Part shown: one piece after another, positions 32,890 to 40,992 of the stretch
How positions within the stretch are numbered: the first letter of the stretch is position 1
How the letters are laid out: every line of letters starts with the position of its first letter
Source: Anaerolineales bacterium
GTDB lineage: Bacteria; Chloroflexota; Anaerolineae; Aggregatilineales; J027
Assembly: GCA_020634155.1 (NCBI GenBank)
Contig: JACKCI010000002.1
Location: 186,001-250,000 of the forward strand
Reading direction: 5' to 3'
Length of the DNA: 64,000 bases
The notes under the pieces: generated by a model
Database searches by the model: none
Told to the model about the DNA's origin: nothing
The model's input: the letters and a program-made list of their open reading frames with translations, nothing else
Made by a program: the position numbers and the translations under genes

Positions 32890-33480
32890 ATGCAAATCAT
32901 CTATACAGCCCACTTGCACGCCCAGTTCGAGTGGATGCCCCACATTTTTACGCAAATCCGCCAGCTTCGGGAGTCTCCATCGCTATTGCTGGATTTAGGC
33001 GGGGTGAGTTCCCCTGAGAACTGGGTATGCCAAGCGACTGAAAACCGTGCCGCGTACATCATTCTAGATGCAATGGGCTATCATGTCGCTTATGCTGATG
33101 GGCTAACGACTAGCGCGATTATCGGCCTACAGCCCCAAGTCCAAGTCCGTCTGCTGGATAATAGCATCTTTTACCGCTGGACATGGCGCGAGTGGTCGCT
33201 TAATGTTGGCCCCACTGCGCCAGCGCCGAGCGTGACATGGGCTATTGAATCCTCAAATTATCAACCGCAAGCAGGGCGGTTGGTTTTGGAACCGCGTGCC
33301 AACCACCTTGGCCTGCTGCGTGTACAATGGCCGGATATGACTATCTTGAAATCGAGCTACATTCCTTTTGATTTATCCACTCCCCCTGACCCAACCATTA
33401 CCGCTGCGATAGAATTTGTCGAGCGGGAGGCGCGTTTTTATGAACAAAAACAGAGAGGGGATTCACCCCATGAATCTTGA
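32890..33480 (+). CDS. Degenerate metallophosphatase-like protein
   Basis: The 196-aa protein begins like a 5'-nucleotidase-type calcineurin-like phosphoesterase: 'IIYTAHLHAQFE' where active members have TNDLHG, 'LLLDLGG' where they have lDaGD, and 'ILDAMGYHVAYADG' where GNHE should follow. The metal-binding Asp, Asn and the GNHE motif are missing, so it is probably not catalytic. Family assignment is inferred from the order of these segments. It overlaps the Nif3-like gene by 11 nt, suggesting a shared operon. Confidence 0.6.
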   Translation: MQIIYTAHLHAQFEWMPHIFTQIRQLRESPSLLLDLGGVSSPENWVCQATENRAAYIILDAMGYHVAYADGLTTSAIIGLQPQVQVRLLDNSIFYRWTWREWSLNVGPTAPAPSVTWAIESSNYQPQAGRLVLEPRANHLGLLRVQWPDMTILKSSYIPFDLSTPPDPTITAAIEFVEREARFYEQKQRGDSPHES

Positions 33481-34378
33481 TGACTTGTGCAAGGCTTTAG
33501 ACAGCTATTTTGAGATTGAGCGCTTTGTTGAGAACGATTGGGCTGAGTTGATTAGCGAGGCAGAACGCGGCGCACTGCTGCGTTTCCTGCGTCCAGAGTT
33601 TGCCAACGGCCCTTGGAACGGCTTGATGCTCAACAACCCCGCCAGCACGGAAACTATTGATCGGGTCTATTTGGCGGTGTTCCCCAGCCAAGATATTCTC
33701 GACACCATTATTGCAATGGAAGTGGAACGGGGGGCACCCGGTGCATTGCTGTTTACTCATCACCCCTTGGCTTATAGTGAACGGGCAGCTAGTTTTAGTC
33801 CTATCGCCACCGTTCAACTTGAGGAACTCCATGAGCATCATATCAGCCTCTATTCATGCCATGCTCCGCTCGATTGCCACCCCGAGACCAGCACCGCCTC
33901 AGCACTTGCTGAAGCCCTTGGCCTTGAGGACACCAAACGCTTTGCCAAATACTATGGGGGCTATGCGGGCATACACGGCAAACTGACGGGGATGGACTTT
34001 CAAACCTTTGCTGAGTTAGTGGCTGAAGTCTGTGAACTACCCCAACTGCGCTATGACCAAGTCCGCAATAATGGGCGGATTGTGGAGCATATTGCGATTG
34101 TTCCCGGTGGTGGGGGCGATATTGAGGTCTTGGGCGAGGCAGCAGTTCTAGGGGCAGATACCTTTATGACGGGTCAATGGTGGCTATTTGGTGATAGTCC
34201 GTTTGCCGTCAACGAGCGTGTTCGTATGACTTCCTATTTGACAGCTTTCAAGCCCAATTTGGTGGGTGCGTCACACTACAGCACCGAGTTTGTTGTCCTA
34301 CGTGACCAGATGCCGGATTGGTTCCGCCAGCACAATCTCGATACCATCCTTATTCGTCAGGAAGACCCTTGGCAGTAG
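33470..34378 (+). CDS. Nif3-like dinuclear metal-binding protein
   Basis: The 302-aa protein has the family's metal-binding signatures: 'LLFTHHPLAY' (HHP), 'LYSCHAPLD' (HxPLD) and 'IVPGGGGD', with a C-terminal 'GASHYSTE' (His/Glu). It belongs to the Nif3/YbgI/DUF34 family, often annotated as GTP cyclohydrolase 1 type 2 homologue; the physiological role is not settled. ATG 33470 follows GAGAGGGG; a longer frame from 33416 overlaps the previous gene further. The 3' end overlaps the convergent M23 gene by 22 nt. Confidence 0.88.
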   Translation: MNLDDLCKALDSYFEIERFVENDWAELISEAERGALLRFLRPEFANGPWNGLMLNNPASTETIDRVYLAVFPSQDILDTIIAMEVERGAPGALLFTHHPLAYSERAASFSPIATVQLEELHEHHISLYSCHAPLDCHPETSTASALAEALGLEDTKRFAKYYGGYAGIHGKLTGMDFQTFAELVAEVCELPQLRYDQVRNNGRIVEHIAIVPGGGGDIEVLGEAAVLGADTFMTGQWWLFGDSPFAVNERVRMTSYLTAFKPNLVGASHYSTEFVVLRDQMPDWFRQHNLDTILIRQEDPWQ

Positions 34379-35958
34379 CCCGTGAACGTTGGCACATCCA
34401 AGGCCAGCACCTGCCCGCCAATCTGGAGCCGTAGCAGGTTATTTTGTAGGCCCGCCCATACTGTTGCCCGGCTATCACCCCAAACACTGATTTGGCTGGT
34501 TAAGATGCCCGTTTGCGTATCAAAGCCAAGGATAGTACCGCGTTGGGAGACCAGAGTCACAGCACAGCGATTGGCTTGAATTAAGACTGGGTTCGAGAGG
34601 CCATAATAATCAACTTGACTGAGGTCGGTGTACCACAGAATGTCGCCTTGTAGCGAGAAGGCTATTAAGCGGCTAGGGCCTTCTATTCCCCACGCAATAA
34701 TCTGCCCATTGTACGCATCAAGTATCAGTGTGGCGTCACTGCGATTGACCGATAGCCCCTCGCGGATAGTTGACCACTCCCCTTGAGGCGAGATATAGAC
34801 CAAATCGCCTTGGTTCCGCACAATGAAGCCTCCGTCGGGACTCGGCACCAAATCAACACCCTGTTTCATCTCATAGTGCTGCACCAATTGGCCGCCAGTG
34901 CCAATCAACAAGAGCCGCCCATCGACTAGAATCGCCGCCAATTGGTTGGTTACCGCATAGTCGAGGATACCCGCATCGTGGTAAGTCTGGAGGAGATTGC
35001 GCTCACTATCAAAGACCATAAAGGTACTATCGTCGCCCACAATAATGCGGTTACCAAACACAATCGGCCCGACTGTCATGCGTTCAAGCCCTGTCACCCA
35101 TTGGTCCATCAAGCCCGCTTGGGCATTCCATAGCAAGATGCGCCCATCTGCCGTCCCCATCAGCAGCAGGTCGCTATTCAACTCTGCCAAGCCGACAGGC
35201 TGCACCGACTCCGCCAACCCATAGTTATACAGGAGCCGTCCATTGGCATCTACAATGCTCATAAAGAATCCGTCAATGGTCACAAGGCTTCCATCTGTCC
35301 GCAACACAGGCGGCAAGAGCGGGCCTTGGTCGCTGGTAAACCCAAAATGCCAGCGATGGGCGGGGTGGAGCCAGCCCTTCCAGTTATCGATAAATTGATG
35401 GGGGTTGTACCAGCCAAAGAGTCGGGGGTCTACGCTGGCATAACCGGGGCCGGGGGTAAAGGGGTCGAAGTTGCGAATCTCAAAATGGAGGTGCGGGGCT
35501 GGGCGCGGGTCGCCAATGGTGCCGACAATATCGCCTTTGCTGACACAACTGCCGCGTTGCACAAATTTGATGTCATCGGTTTCTTCCATGTGTCCATAGA
35601 GCGAATAATACACCGAACCATCCGCAAATTGGTGCTGGATAATCACGACACCCTTATCTGCACCCCATCCAGTTGGGCTGGAATAGGTCACACGCCCCGG
35701 CCCAATCGCATAAACAGGCTGCCCTAGAGATGAACCACCCGTCCGCACCCAATCATCGCCCGCGTGTAACTGCCCATCATAGCGCTGGTTGCCACGTCCA
35801 AAGGGTTGAATCAGTTGAAATTCAAAGCGGTCGAGGGGGTAGTCGAGCAGATCGGGCGAGTCAATCACACCGCAGGCTTGTTGGGCGGTGGTAGGGGTTG
35901 CAGGTGGAAGGGCTAGAACGATTAAGGTTATCAGTAGAATGGGGATACTTAAACGCAT
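34357..35958 (-). CDS. Secreted M23-type peptidase with beta-propeller
   Basis: The 533-aa protein has a signal peptide (residues 1-26, ending TTAQQ). A LytM/M23 zinc peptidase domain (about 45-190) has H65-A-G-D-D69 (HxxxD) and H156-L-H158, all metal ligands present. About 330 residues of repeated beta-strands follow ('GLAELNSDLLLMGTADGRILLWNAQAG', 'IVFGNRIIVGDDSTFMVFDSE'), like a PQQ/WD-type propeller. M23 enzymes cut peptidoglycan cross-links. I chose ATG 35958, preceded by AGAGGAG at 8 nt; ATG 35979 and 36003 are alternatives. Confidence 0.9.
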   Translation of the reverse strand: MRLSIPILLITLIVLALPPATPTTAQQACGVIDSPDLLDYPLDRFEFQLIQPFGRGNQRYDGQLHAGDDWVRTGGSSLGQPVYAIGPGRVTYSSPTGWGADKGVVIIQHQFADGSVYYSLYGHMEETDDIKFVQRGSCVSKGDIVGTIGDPRPAPHLHFEIRNFDPFTPGPGYASVDPRLFGWYNPHQFIDNWKGWLHPAHRWHFGFTSDQGPLLPPVLRTDGSLVTIDGFFMSIVDANGRLLYNYGLAESVQPVGLAELNSDLLLMGTADGRILLWNAQAGLMDQWVTGLERMTVGPIVFGNRIIVGDDSTFMVFDSERNLLQTYHDAGILDYAVTNQLAAILVDGRLLLIGTGGQLVQHYEMKQGVDLVPSPDGGFIVRNQGDLVYISPQGEWSTIREGLSVNRSDATLILDAYNGQIIAWGIEGPSRLIAFSLQGDILWYTDLSQVDYYGLSNPVLIQANRCAVTLVSQRGTILGFDTQTGILTSQISVWGDSRATVWAGLQNNLLRLQIGGQVLALDVPTFTGYCQGSS

Positions 35959-35980
35959 GCGGATGCTCCTCTGCTCCATT

Positions 35981-36799
35981 TTAGAACAAAAGCAGCGGGA
36001 CAAACCACAACATCCCCCCTGCGATTGTCTGACAAACCCACGCCGCTGCTAATCCATTGCGATAACGGACATAGCTATACATGAAATTTTGCAGGCCGAA
36101 CAAAATCCCAATCATGGTGGCAACGCCGGGGGCATCGCTGAGTTCCATGTGGGGGAAATAAAACAAAACCGTCCAGACGGTCGCCAAAATTGCCGTCAAA
36201 AACAGGTTTCGGAATTGCTGCATGGCTCCCCGAAAGAAAAGTGAATCGGTAGCGGGCTGCACAAAGACTACTGCCATAAAGACCCATGTTTGCATGACCT
36301 CGGTTGGCACATTGTCTACCACAAACATGCGGGTAATGATGCTTTTGAAGGCCGAACCAAAGAGCAAGATAAAAGGCAGGCTCATCCCCAAGCCGAAATA
36401 GGCTCCAGTGCGAATATCCTCGGCAGTCGTTTCGGTCATGCGTTCACCACTGCCCAGCGCATATGCCAACAGCCCCGCGCCCCCCATCAGCATCCACAAG
36501 ATGACGTAGCGAATAACCCCTTCCATGGGGGTAATGCCGATGCTGACCGCAATTAGAATCATGAGGATAAACACGGGGTCGGCCTCGCGTTGGCGCAACC
36601 GACGACGCTCATACTCGGCAACACGCTCGGCTTCAGCATCGTCTTCATCCTCATCTCGAAGGATGCTAACGTGGGGGGCGCGGTCTTCTAGGGCACGCTG
36701 AACAGCAGCTTCGGCCTCACGGGTAGATGGCGGGGGAACTTTTGGTTCAGCAGCCCCTTCATTCTCCTCGCGGGGCCACGCCATCTCATCACGGGTCAT
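35981..36799 (-). CDS. CPBP-fold membrane protein, catalytic motifs degenerate
   Basis: The 272-aa protein has an acidic/charged cytoplasmic N-terminus (about 75 residues) and then about six to eight membrane segments. The last third recalls CPBP (CAAX/Abi) intramembrane proteases. The EExxxR motif is D-S-L-F-F-R (Glu-Glu to Asp-Ser), the second motif keeps His (FYFPHM), and the third (HxxxN) is QTIAG. It is therefore probably a non-catalytic homologue. It is coupled by a 4-nt overlap to the threonine aldolase gene. An intact CPBP protease is encoded at 46972. Confidence 0.75.
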   Translation of the reverse strand: MTRDEMAWPREENEGAAEPKVPPPSTREAEAAVQRALEDRAPHVSILRDEDEDDAEAERVAEYERRRLRQREADPVFILMILIAVSIGITPMEGVIRYVILWMLMGGAGLLAYALGSGERMTETTAEDIRTGAYFGLGMSLPFILLFGSAFKSIITRMFVVDNVPTEVMQTWVFMAVVFVQPATDSLFFRGAMQQFRNLFLTAILATVWTVLFYFPHMELSDAPGVATMIGILFGLQNFMYSYVRYRNGLAAAWVCQTIAGGMLWFVPLLLF

Positions 36800-37836
36800 G
36801 CCAAAAGCTCCCGAATGCGTTGGACGACGTGCTCAACATGCGCCGTCTTAATCCAGTAGTGGGTCACAAAGCGCAATTTCTGCCCGCCATAGGCACTACC
36901 AATCACGATGCCCTCCGCTGCCAGTGCCACGCCTAAATCATCGGCACTGATGGGGGCCGCATCGTTCAACTCAAAGTAGATGATATTGGTCTTGATGGTG
37001 CTGGCATCTAGGGTGATGGCGGGGATGCTGGCAAGTCCTTCCGCCAATAGACGGGCGTTGGCATGGTCTTCGCGCAGGCGCTCGGTCATTTCCTCAAGGG
37101 CGACAATGCCTGCTGCTGCCAAGATACCTGCTTGACGCAAGGCACCACCCAGCGCTTTACGAATGCGACGGGCGCGGTAGATGAACTCATGGCTACCGAC
37201 AATTACCGATCCAACAGGCGCACAGAGGCCCTTGGATAAGCAGAAGGTCACACTATCCGCCGCTTGAGTCAAACGGTCAACAGGGACATCCAACGCCGCT
37301 GCTGCGTTAAAAATGCGTGCGCCGTCGATATGGAACTTAAGGCCATACCGATGCGCCAACTCACCAACAGTATCGGTATATTCCACCGAGAGGGGTTGAC
37401 CACCTGCGCCGTTGTGGGTGTTTTCGATGCAGACGAGGCCTGTACGCGGGTAGTGAGGATCATCAGGGCGAATGGCGTCTTCAATGTCAGCAAGGGCAAG
37501 GGTGCCATCGGGTTGAACGGCAAGGGGCCATGTATGCACTCCGCCAAGGGTGGCTGGATTGCCTGCCTCATTGACGAAAATATGGCTACTGCGCCCAGCA
37601 ATGATTTCATCCCCGCGCCCACAGTGTGCCAAAATGGAGGTGACATTGCCCATTGTGCCACTCGTCACGAATAGAGCAGCCTCTTTGCCAAAACAGGCAG
37701 CGGCCATCGCTTCGAGACGGTTGATGGTGGGGTCTTCACCATAAACATCATCGCCCACCGGAGCCGTCGCCATTGCGTGACGCATCGCCTCGGTGGGCCA
37801 TGTTACGGTATCACTGCGGAGGTCGATCGTATTCAT
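36796..37836 (-). CDS. ltaE: Low-specificity L-threonine aldolase
   Basis: The 346-aa PLP enzyme cleaves threonine or allo-threonine to glycine and acetaldehyde. It shows 'LRSDTVTWPTEAMRHAM', 'APVGDDVYGEDPTINRLE', 'FVTSGTMGNVTSILAH' for cofactor binding and the PLP Lys in 'VTFCLSKGLCAPVGSVIVG'. The length is normal. The last residues overlap the following gene by 4 nt. Confidence 0.94.
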   Translation of the reverse strand: MNTIDLRSDTVTWPTEAMRHAMATAPVGDDVYGEDPTINRLEAMAAACFGKEAALFVTSGTMGNVTSILAHCGRGDEIIAGRSSHIFVNEAGNPATLGGVHTWPLAVQPDGTLALADIEDAIRPDDPHYPRTGLVCIENTHNGAGGQPLSVEYTDTVGELAHRYGLKFHIDGARIFNAAAALDVPVDRLTQAADSVTFCLSKGLCAPVGSVIVGSHEFIYRARRIRKALGGALRQAGILAAAGIVALEEMTERLREDHANARLLAEGLASIPAITLDASTIKTNIIYFELNDAAPISADDLGVALAAEGIVIGSAYGGQKLRFVTHYWIKTAHVEHVVQRIRELLA

Positions 37837-37855
37837 GCCGCTGCGATAAATATCG

Positions 37856-38785
37856 CTAGTACCGCTTCACAATGCTGCGGTAGGCAGTCGGTTGCCGTTC
37901 TTGAATCATTTGGAATTGCTCACGGTTCTTGCGAACATCATCCAAGTCAATACGGGCAACGGCATAGCCTTCGGGGATGGTCACCTTTTCCTCGGCCTTC
38001 TTTTCAGGCTTTTCAGCAGGCTTGTCCGCCTTGTCCTTATCCGCATCATCAGATTTCTCGGCTTTGGCTTCGGTGGGCTTTTCCTTCTTCTCGGCAGCGC
38101 TGACCGTAGCATGAATCTTACCACGCGGGCCGATGATGATACTCTCACCGCCAAAGCTGAGGGTCACGTCTTCACCAACACGGTTAGAGGCCGCCAAGAA
38201 AACAGCGTTTTCATAGGCCCGCGCCCGAACATAGGTACGGTATTCCTCCATATAGGTGGTTTCCCAGTTTGCCATCACGCACAAAATATCGGCACCCTCA
38301 AGGGCAAGGCTGCGCGAGACTTCGGGGAAGGCCAAATCCCAGCCAAGCATCAAGCCGATATTGCCCGCTTCGGTTTCAAAAACGGGGAAACGGAACCCTT
38401 CGCGGAAGGCCATTCGCTCTTCACCACGTAGGTGGACTTTGTTGTAGGTGCCAACCAATTCGCCATCGGGGCCAACCAACACGGCTGAATTGTAGATGAC
38501 GCTTTCGACCTTTTCCTTGGTCACCAACCCGAAGGCGATGTACACGCCGTATTCGGCAGCACGTTGGGCCATCAGATTAATGGCGGGGCCGGGAACACGC
38601 TGGGCAACTTCAGTGAAGCGCACCCCAAGTTCATAACCACTGGTCGCCAGTTCTGGAAAAACAATTAAATCGACCTTTTGTTGCGAGGCAATTTTGGAGA
38701 CGAACTCCGACATTTTCACAAGATTATCTTCAGGTTCACCCAACTTGGGTTGAAACTGCACAGTTGCAATGGTAACTTCGCGCAT
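37856..38785 (-). CDS. Nitrilase-superfamily protein lacking the catalytic Cys
   Basis: The 309-aa protein has the carbon-nitrogen hydrolase fold: Glu45 (VFPELATSG), Lys116 (YNKVHLRG) and the 'GWDLAFPEVSR' strand. The nucleophilic Cys expected before 'xD' is Gly148 (GLMLGWD, GGC codon on the minus strand). Residues about 231-268 are a Lys/Glu/Ala/Asp-rich insertion not found in typical members. It cannot hydrolyse amides by the usual mechanism, so it is either a non-catalytic protein or uses a different residue. The start is ATG 38785. Confidence 0.88.
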   Translation of the reverse strand: MREVTIATVQFQPKLGEPEDNLVKMSEFVSKIASQQKVDLIVFPELATSGYELGVRFTEVAQRVPGPAINLMAQRAAEYGVYIAFGLVTKEKVESVIYNSAVLVGPDGELVGTYNKVHLRGEERMAFREGFRFPVFETEAGNIGLMLGWDLAFPEVSRSLALEGADILCVMANWETTYMEEYRTYVRARAYENAVFLAASNRVGEDVTLSFGGESIIIGPRGKIHATVSAAEKKEKPTEAKAEKSDDADKDKADKPAEKPEKKAEEKVTIPEGYAVARIDLDDVRKNREQFQMIQERQPTAYRSIVKRY

Positions 38786-38854
38786 GTGAACTCCACATTT
38801 GAACTACTCAGACGGGCTATTTTATCGCTTTTTGAATCTCTAAGTCAAGCGGTC

Positions 38855-38883
38855 TAGACAGGCAAGCCACGTTTTGCTACAAT
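38855..38883 (+). promoter_or_regulatory. Promoter of rpsT
   Basis: -35 TAGACA (38855-38860), 17-nt spacer, -10 TACAAT (38878-38883). The leader to the GTG start is about 28 nt and contains GGGAG as SD. Confidence 0.65.
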
Positions 38884-38916
38884 GCAGGCCGATTAGCACT
38901 ATAGGGAGATTATCCG

Positions 38917-39186
38917 GTGGCAAACCACAAATCTGCATTAAAACGAATCCGAAGCTCGGAAGCCAAGCGTCTCCGCAATCGCGCCTACCGGTCACAGACA
39001 CGGACACAGGTCAAGAAGGCCCGTGTAGCCGTTGCGAGCGGTCAGGTAGAAGACGCAGTTGCCCAAACCCATGAAGCTATCCGGCAATTGGATAAAGCGG
39101 CAACCAAAGGCATCTTGCACAAACGCAATGCTGCCCGTCGTAAGAGCCGCTTGATGGCAAAACTGAACCAACTGCAATCCCAATAA
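38917..39186 (+). CDS. rpsT: 30S ribosomal protein S20
   Basis: The 89-aa basic helical protein binds 16S rRNA. 'MANHKSALKRIRSSEAKRLRNRAYRS' begins and '...ILHKRNAARRKSRLMAKL' ends it, as in bS20. It starts with GTG at 38917 (Val read as Met). It is monocistronic between its own promoter and terminator. Confidence 0.97.
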   Translation: MANHKSALKRIRSSEAKRLRNRAYRSQTRTQVKKARVAVASGQVEDAVAQTHEAIRQLDKAATKGILHKRNAARRKSRLMAKLNQLQSQ

Positions 39187-39205
39187 AAAGCGTTTTCATG
39201 ATGAG

Positions 39206-39247
39206 GATGCCCTAGCCCCACCAAAAACAGTGGGGTTTTTTGGCATC
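39206..39247 (+). terminator. Nested terminator hairpin after rpsT
   Basis: The inner stem CCCCAC (39216-39221) with GTGGGG (39230-39235) is followed by six T (39236-39241). An outer pair GATGCC (39206-39211) with GGCATC (39242-39247) encloses the T run. The final bases belong to the stop of the convergent cyclase gene. Confidence 0.8.
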
Positions 39248-40989
39248 TAGGCCTTTTTCAAACCCAGCACTTGATAGCAAACCACAACCTTATGGTCGCC
39301 GCGCAATTGACGCTCAGTTCGCTCGGCCTCAAATAAATGCGACACCATATGATAGGTGGGTTCACTGATAATAATTTCCCCCTGTGCAGCAACCTCTTGA
39401 AGTTTCTTGGCTAATGTAAGGGCATCACCCAAAATCGTAAATTCCTTACGGCTAGGGCTGCCGACATTGCCTAGCACCGCCCAATCGGTATGCACCCCAA
39501 TTCCATACTCAAGCCGATGTTCTTTGGGTAGGACTTCATGCAGGGCGCGGACATCTTTCATCATCGCCAATGCTGCCCGCACGGCCCGCTCGGCATGGTT
39601 TTCATGGGGATTAAGTTGGGTGTTAAACAGCCCCAAAACCGCATCCCCCATGTATTTATCAATGATACCTTCCAGTAATTGGATAGCTTCGCTACTGGTG
39701 GTTAGATACCTGTTGATAACCTCAAACACCACTTCGGGCGGGAGATGCTCGCTAAAGGTCGTAAAACCACGCACATCGCAGGAGATAACCGTGATTTCAC
39801 GCTCCTCACCACTCAACCCAAGGCTGTCGATACTTTCAATATTCTTGACCATTTGGGTGGGGAGATAGGTATGCACCACCTTGAGGGTTTCATCCCGTTG
39901 GCGGATTTCAGTCAAGTCATCGACCACCACCGCCACACCGAGAGTCTGCTGAGTATCATCTTTGAGTGGGCTAAGTTTTAGGCTCAGGTTGCGTGGCCCG
40001 CGCTGCGGTATCACCGAGTTGACATCAATCATCTCTTGAGAGCCTTCGACTTGAACCGCCCGCACTAAATCACCGAACCCCTCGTACATACCCGGTAGTA
40101 CATCCAAAAGGGTCTTGCCCACGCTCTCCTCATAACTGCCTGCCAAAATCGCGGCTGCTACTGGGCTATAGGTCGCCACTTGCCCGTCACGATCAGTGGT
40201 AATCACACCACTCGCAATCGAAGCAAAGATGCTGTCCAATAGCTGCTGTTTCTCGGTCACTTCTGCCAGCCGTGTGCGTACATCCTCGAAAAGTTGCGCG
40301 TTTTGAATAGCAATGGAGGCTTGGTTGGCAAAGGCCAGCAGCAGTTGGGCTTCTCGATCGGAAAACGGCACATCTTTAATGCGGTTATCGGCATAAAAAA
40401 CACCAAAGACCTCGCCCCGTCGCAGCAAGGGCACACACACGATGCTCCGCAGGGCATGCTTCATCACACTTTCTTGAGAACGCCATTGTGAGTCTTCTTG
40501 GGCGTTGGTCGTCACTACTGGGATGCCAGTCTGAATGACCTGTTCAACAATGCCTTGGCTGATGGTCAGCTCACCATCTTCAATGGCCTCGCGCCCAATC
40601 TTGCGCCCAATCATAAACTCCATTTGACCTGTTTCGTCATCGCGCAACAAGATATAGCCACGCTCGGCATCGGTGAGGCCAATCACGGTATCCATCGCCC
40701 GCGCCAACACCTCATTAACTTCAAGTGTGGAGTTAATGAGGGCAGCGGTATGGGTCAGGGCACGGAGTTGAGCTAACTCCGTGTTCTCATCATCCATTTG
40801 GCTGGTGAGAGCATCCAGTTGAGTGGTAAGGCCTTGGGCCTCTTGCACCAAAGCATCTGGTAACCCTAGATTTCGCATTCGCAGTAGACGGGTCTGTTCG
40901 GCAAGTTTCTCGCTGATGTCATGCGTCATATAGTTCAAGCGCATCATGTCGGTCGAGAGGCTATCGAAGTGTTGGGTAACTAATGTCAT
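39247..40989 (-). CDS. GAF-PAS-class III cyclase, metal-binding half (C1-like)
   Basis: The 580-aa protein has an N-terminal coiled coil (1-75), a GAF domain (about 85-235), a PAS-like domain (about 245-365; 'GVITTDRDGQVATYS') and a C-terminal class III cyclase domain (about 395-575). Both metal Asp residues are present (Asp405 in 'ISCDVRGFT', Asp449 in 'KYMGDAVLG'). The transition-state Asn and Arg are Thr525 and Lys529 (ALTLAKKL) and the base-selecting position is Thr518. Alone as a homodimer it should be inactive or poor. No membrane segment. It is 3 nt after its paralogue at 40993. Confidence 0.94.
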   Translation of the reverse strand: MTLVTQHFDSLSTDMMRLNYMTHDISEKLAEQTRLLRMRNLGLPDALVQEAQGLTTQLDALTSQMDDENTELAQLRALTHTAALINSTLEVNEVLARAMDTVIGLTDAERGYILLRDDETGQMEFMIGRKIGREAIEDGELTISQGIVEQVIQTGIPVVTTNAQEDSQWRSQESVMKHALRSIVCVPLLRRGEVFGVFYADNRIKDVPFSDREAQLLLAFANQASIAIQNAQLFEDVRTRLAEVTEKQQLLDSIFASIASGVITTDRDGQVATYSPVAAAILAGSYEESVGKTLLDVLPGMYEGFGDLVRAVQVEGSQEMIDVNSVIPQRGPRNLSLKLSPLKDDTQQTLGVAVVVDDLTEIRQRDETLKVVHTYLPTQMVKNIESIDSLGLSGEEREITVISCDVRGFTTFSEHLPPEVVFEVINRYLTTSSEAIQLLEGIIDKYMGDAVLGLFNTQLNPHENHAERAVRAALAMMKDVRALHEVLPKEHRLEYGIGVHTDWAVLGNVGSPSRKEFTILGDALTLAKKLQEVAAQGEIIISEPTYHMVSHLFEAERTERQLRGDHKVVVCYQVLGLKKA

Positions 40990-40992
40990 GGT

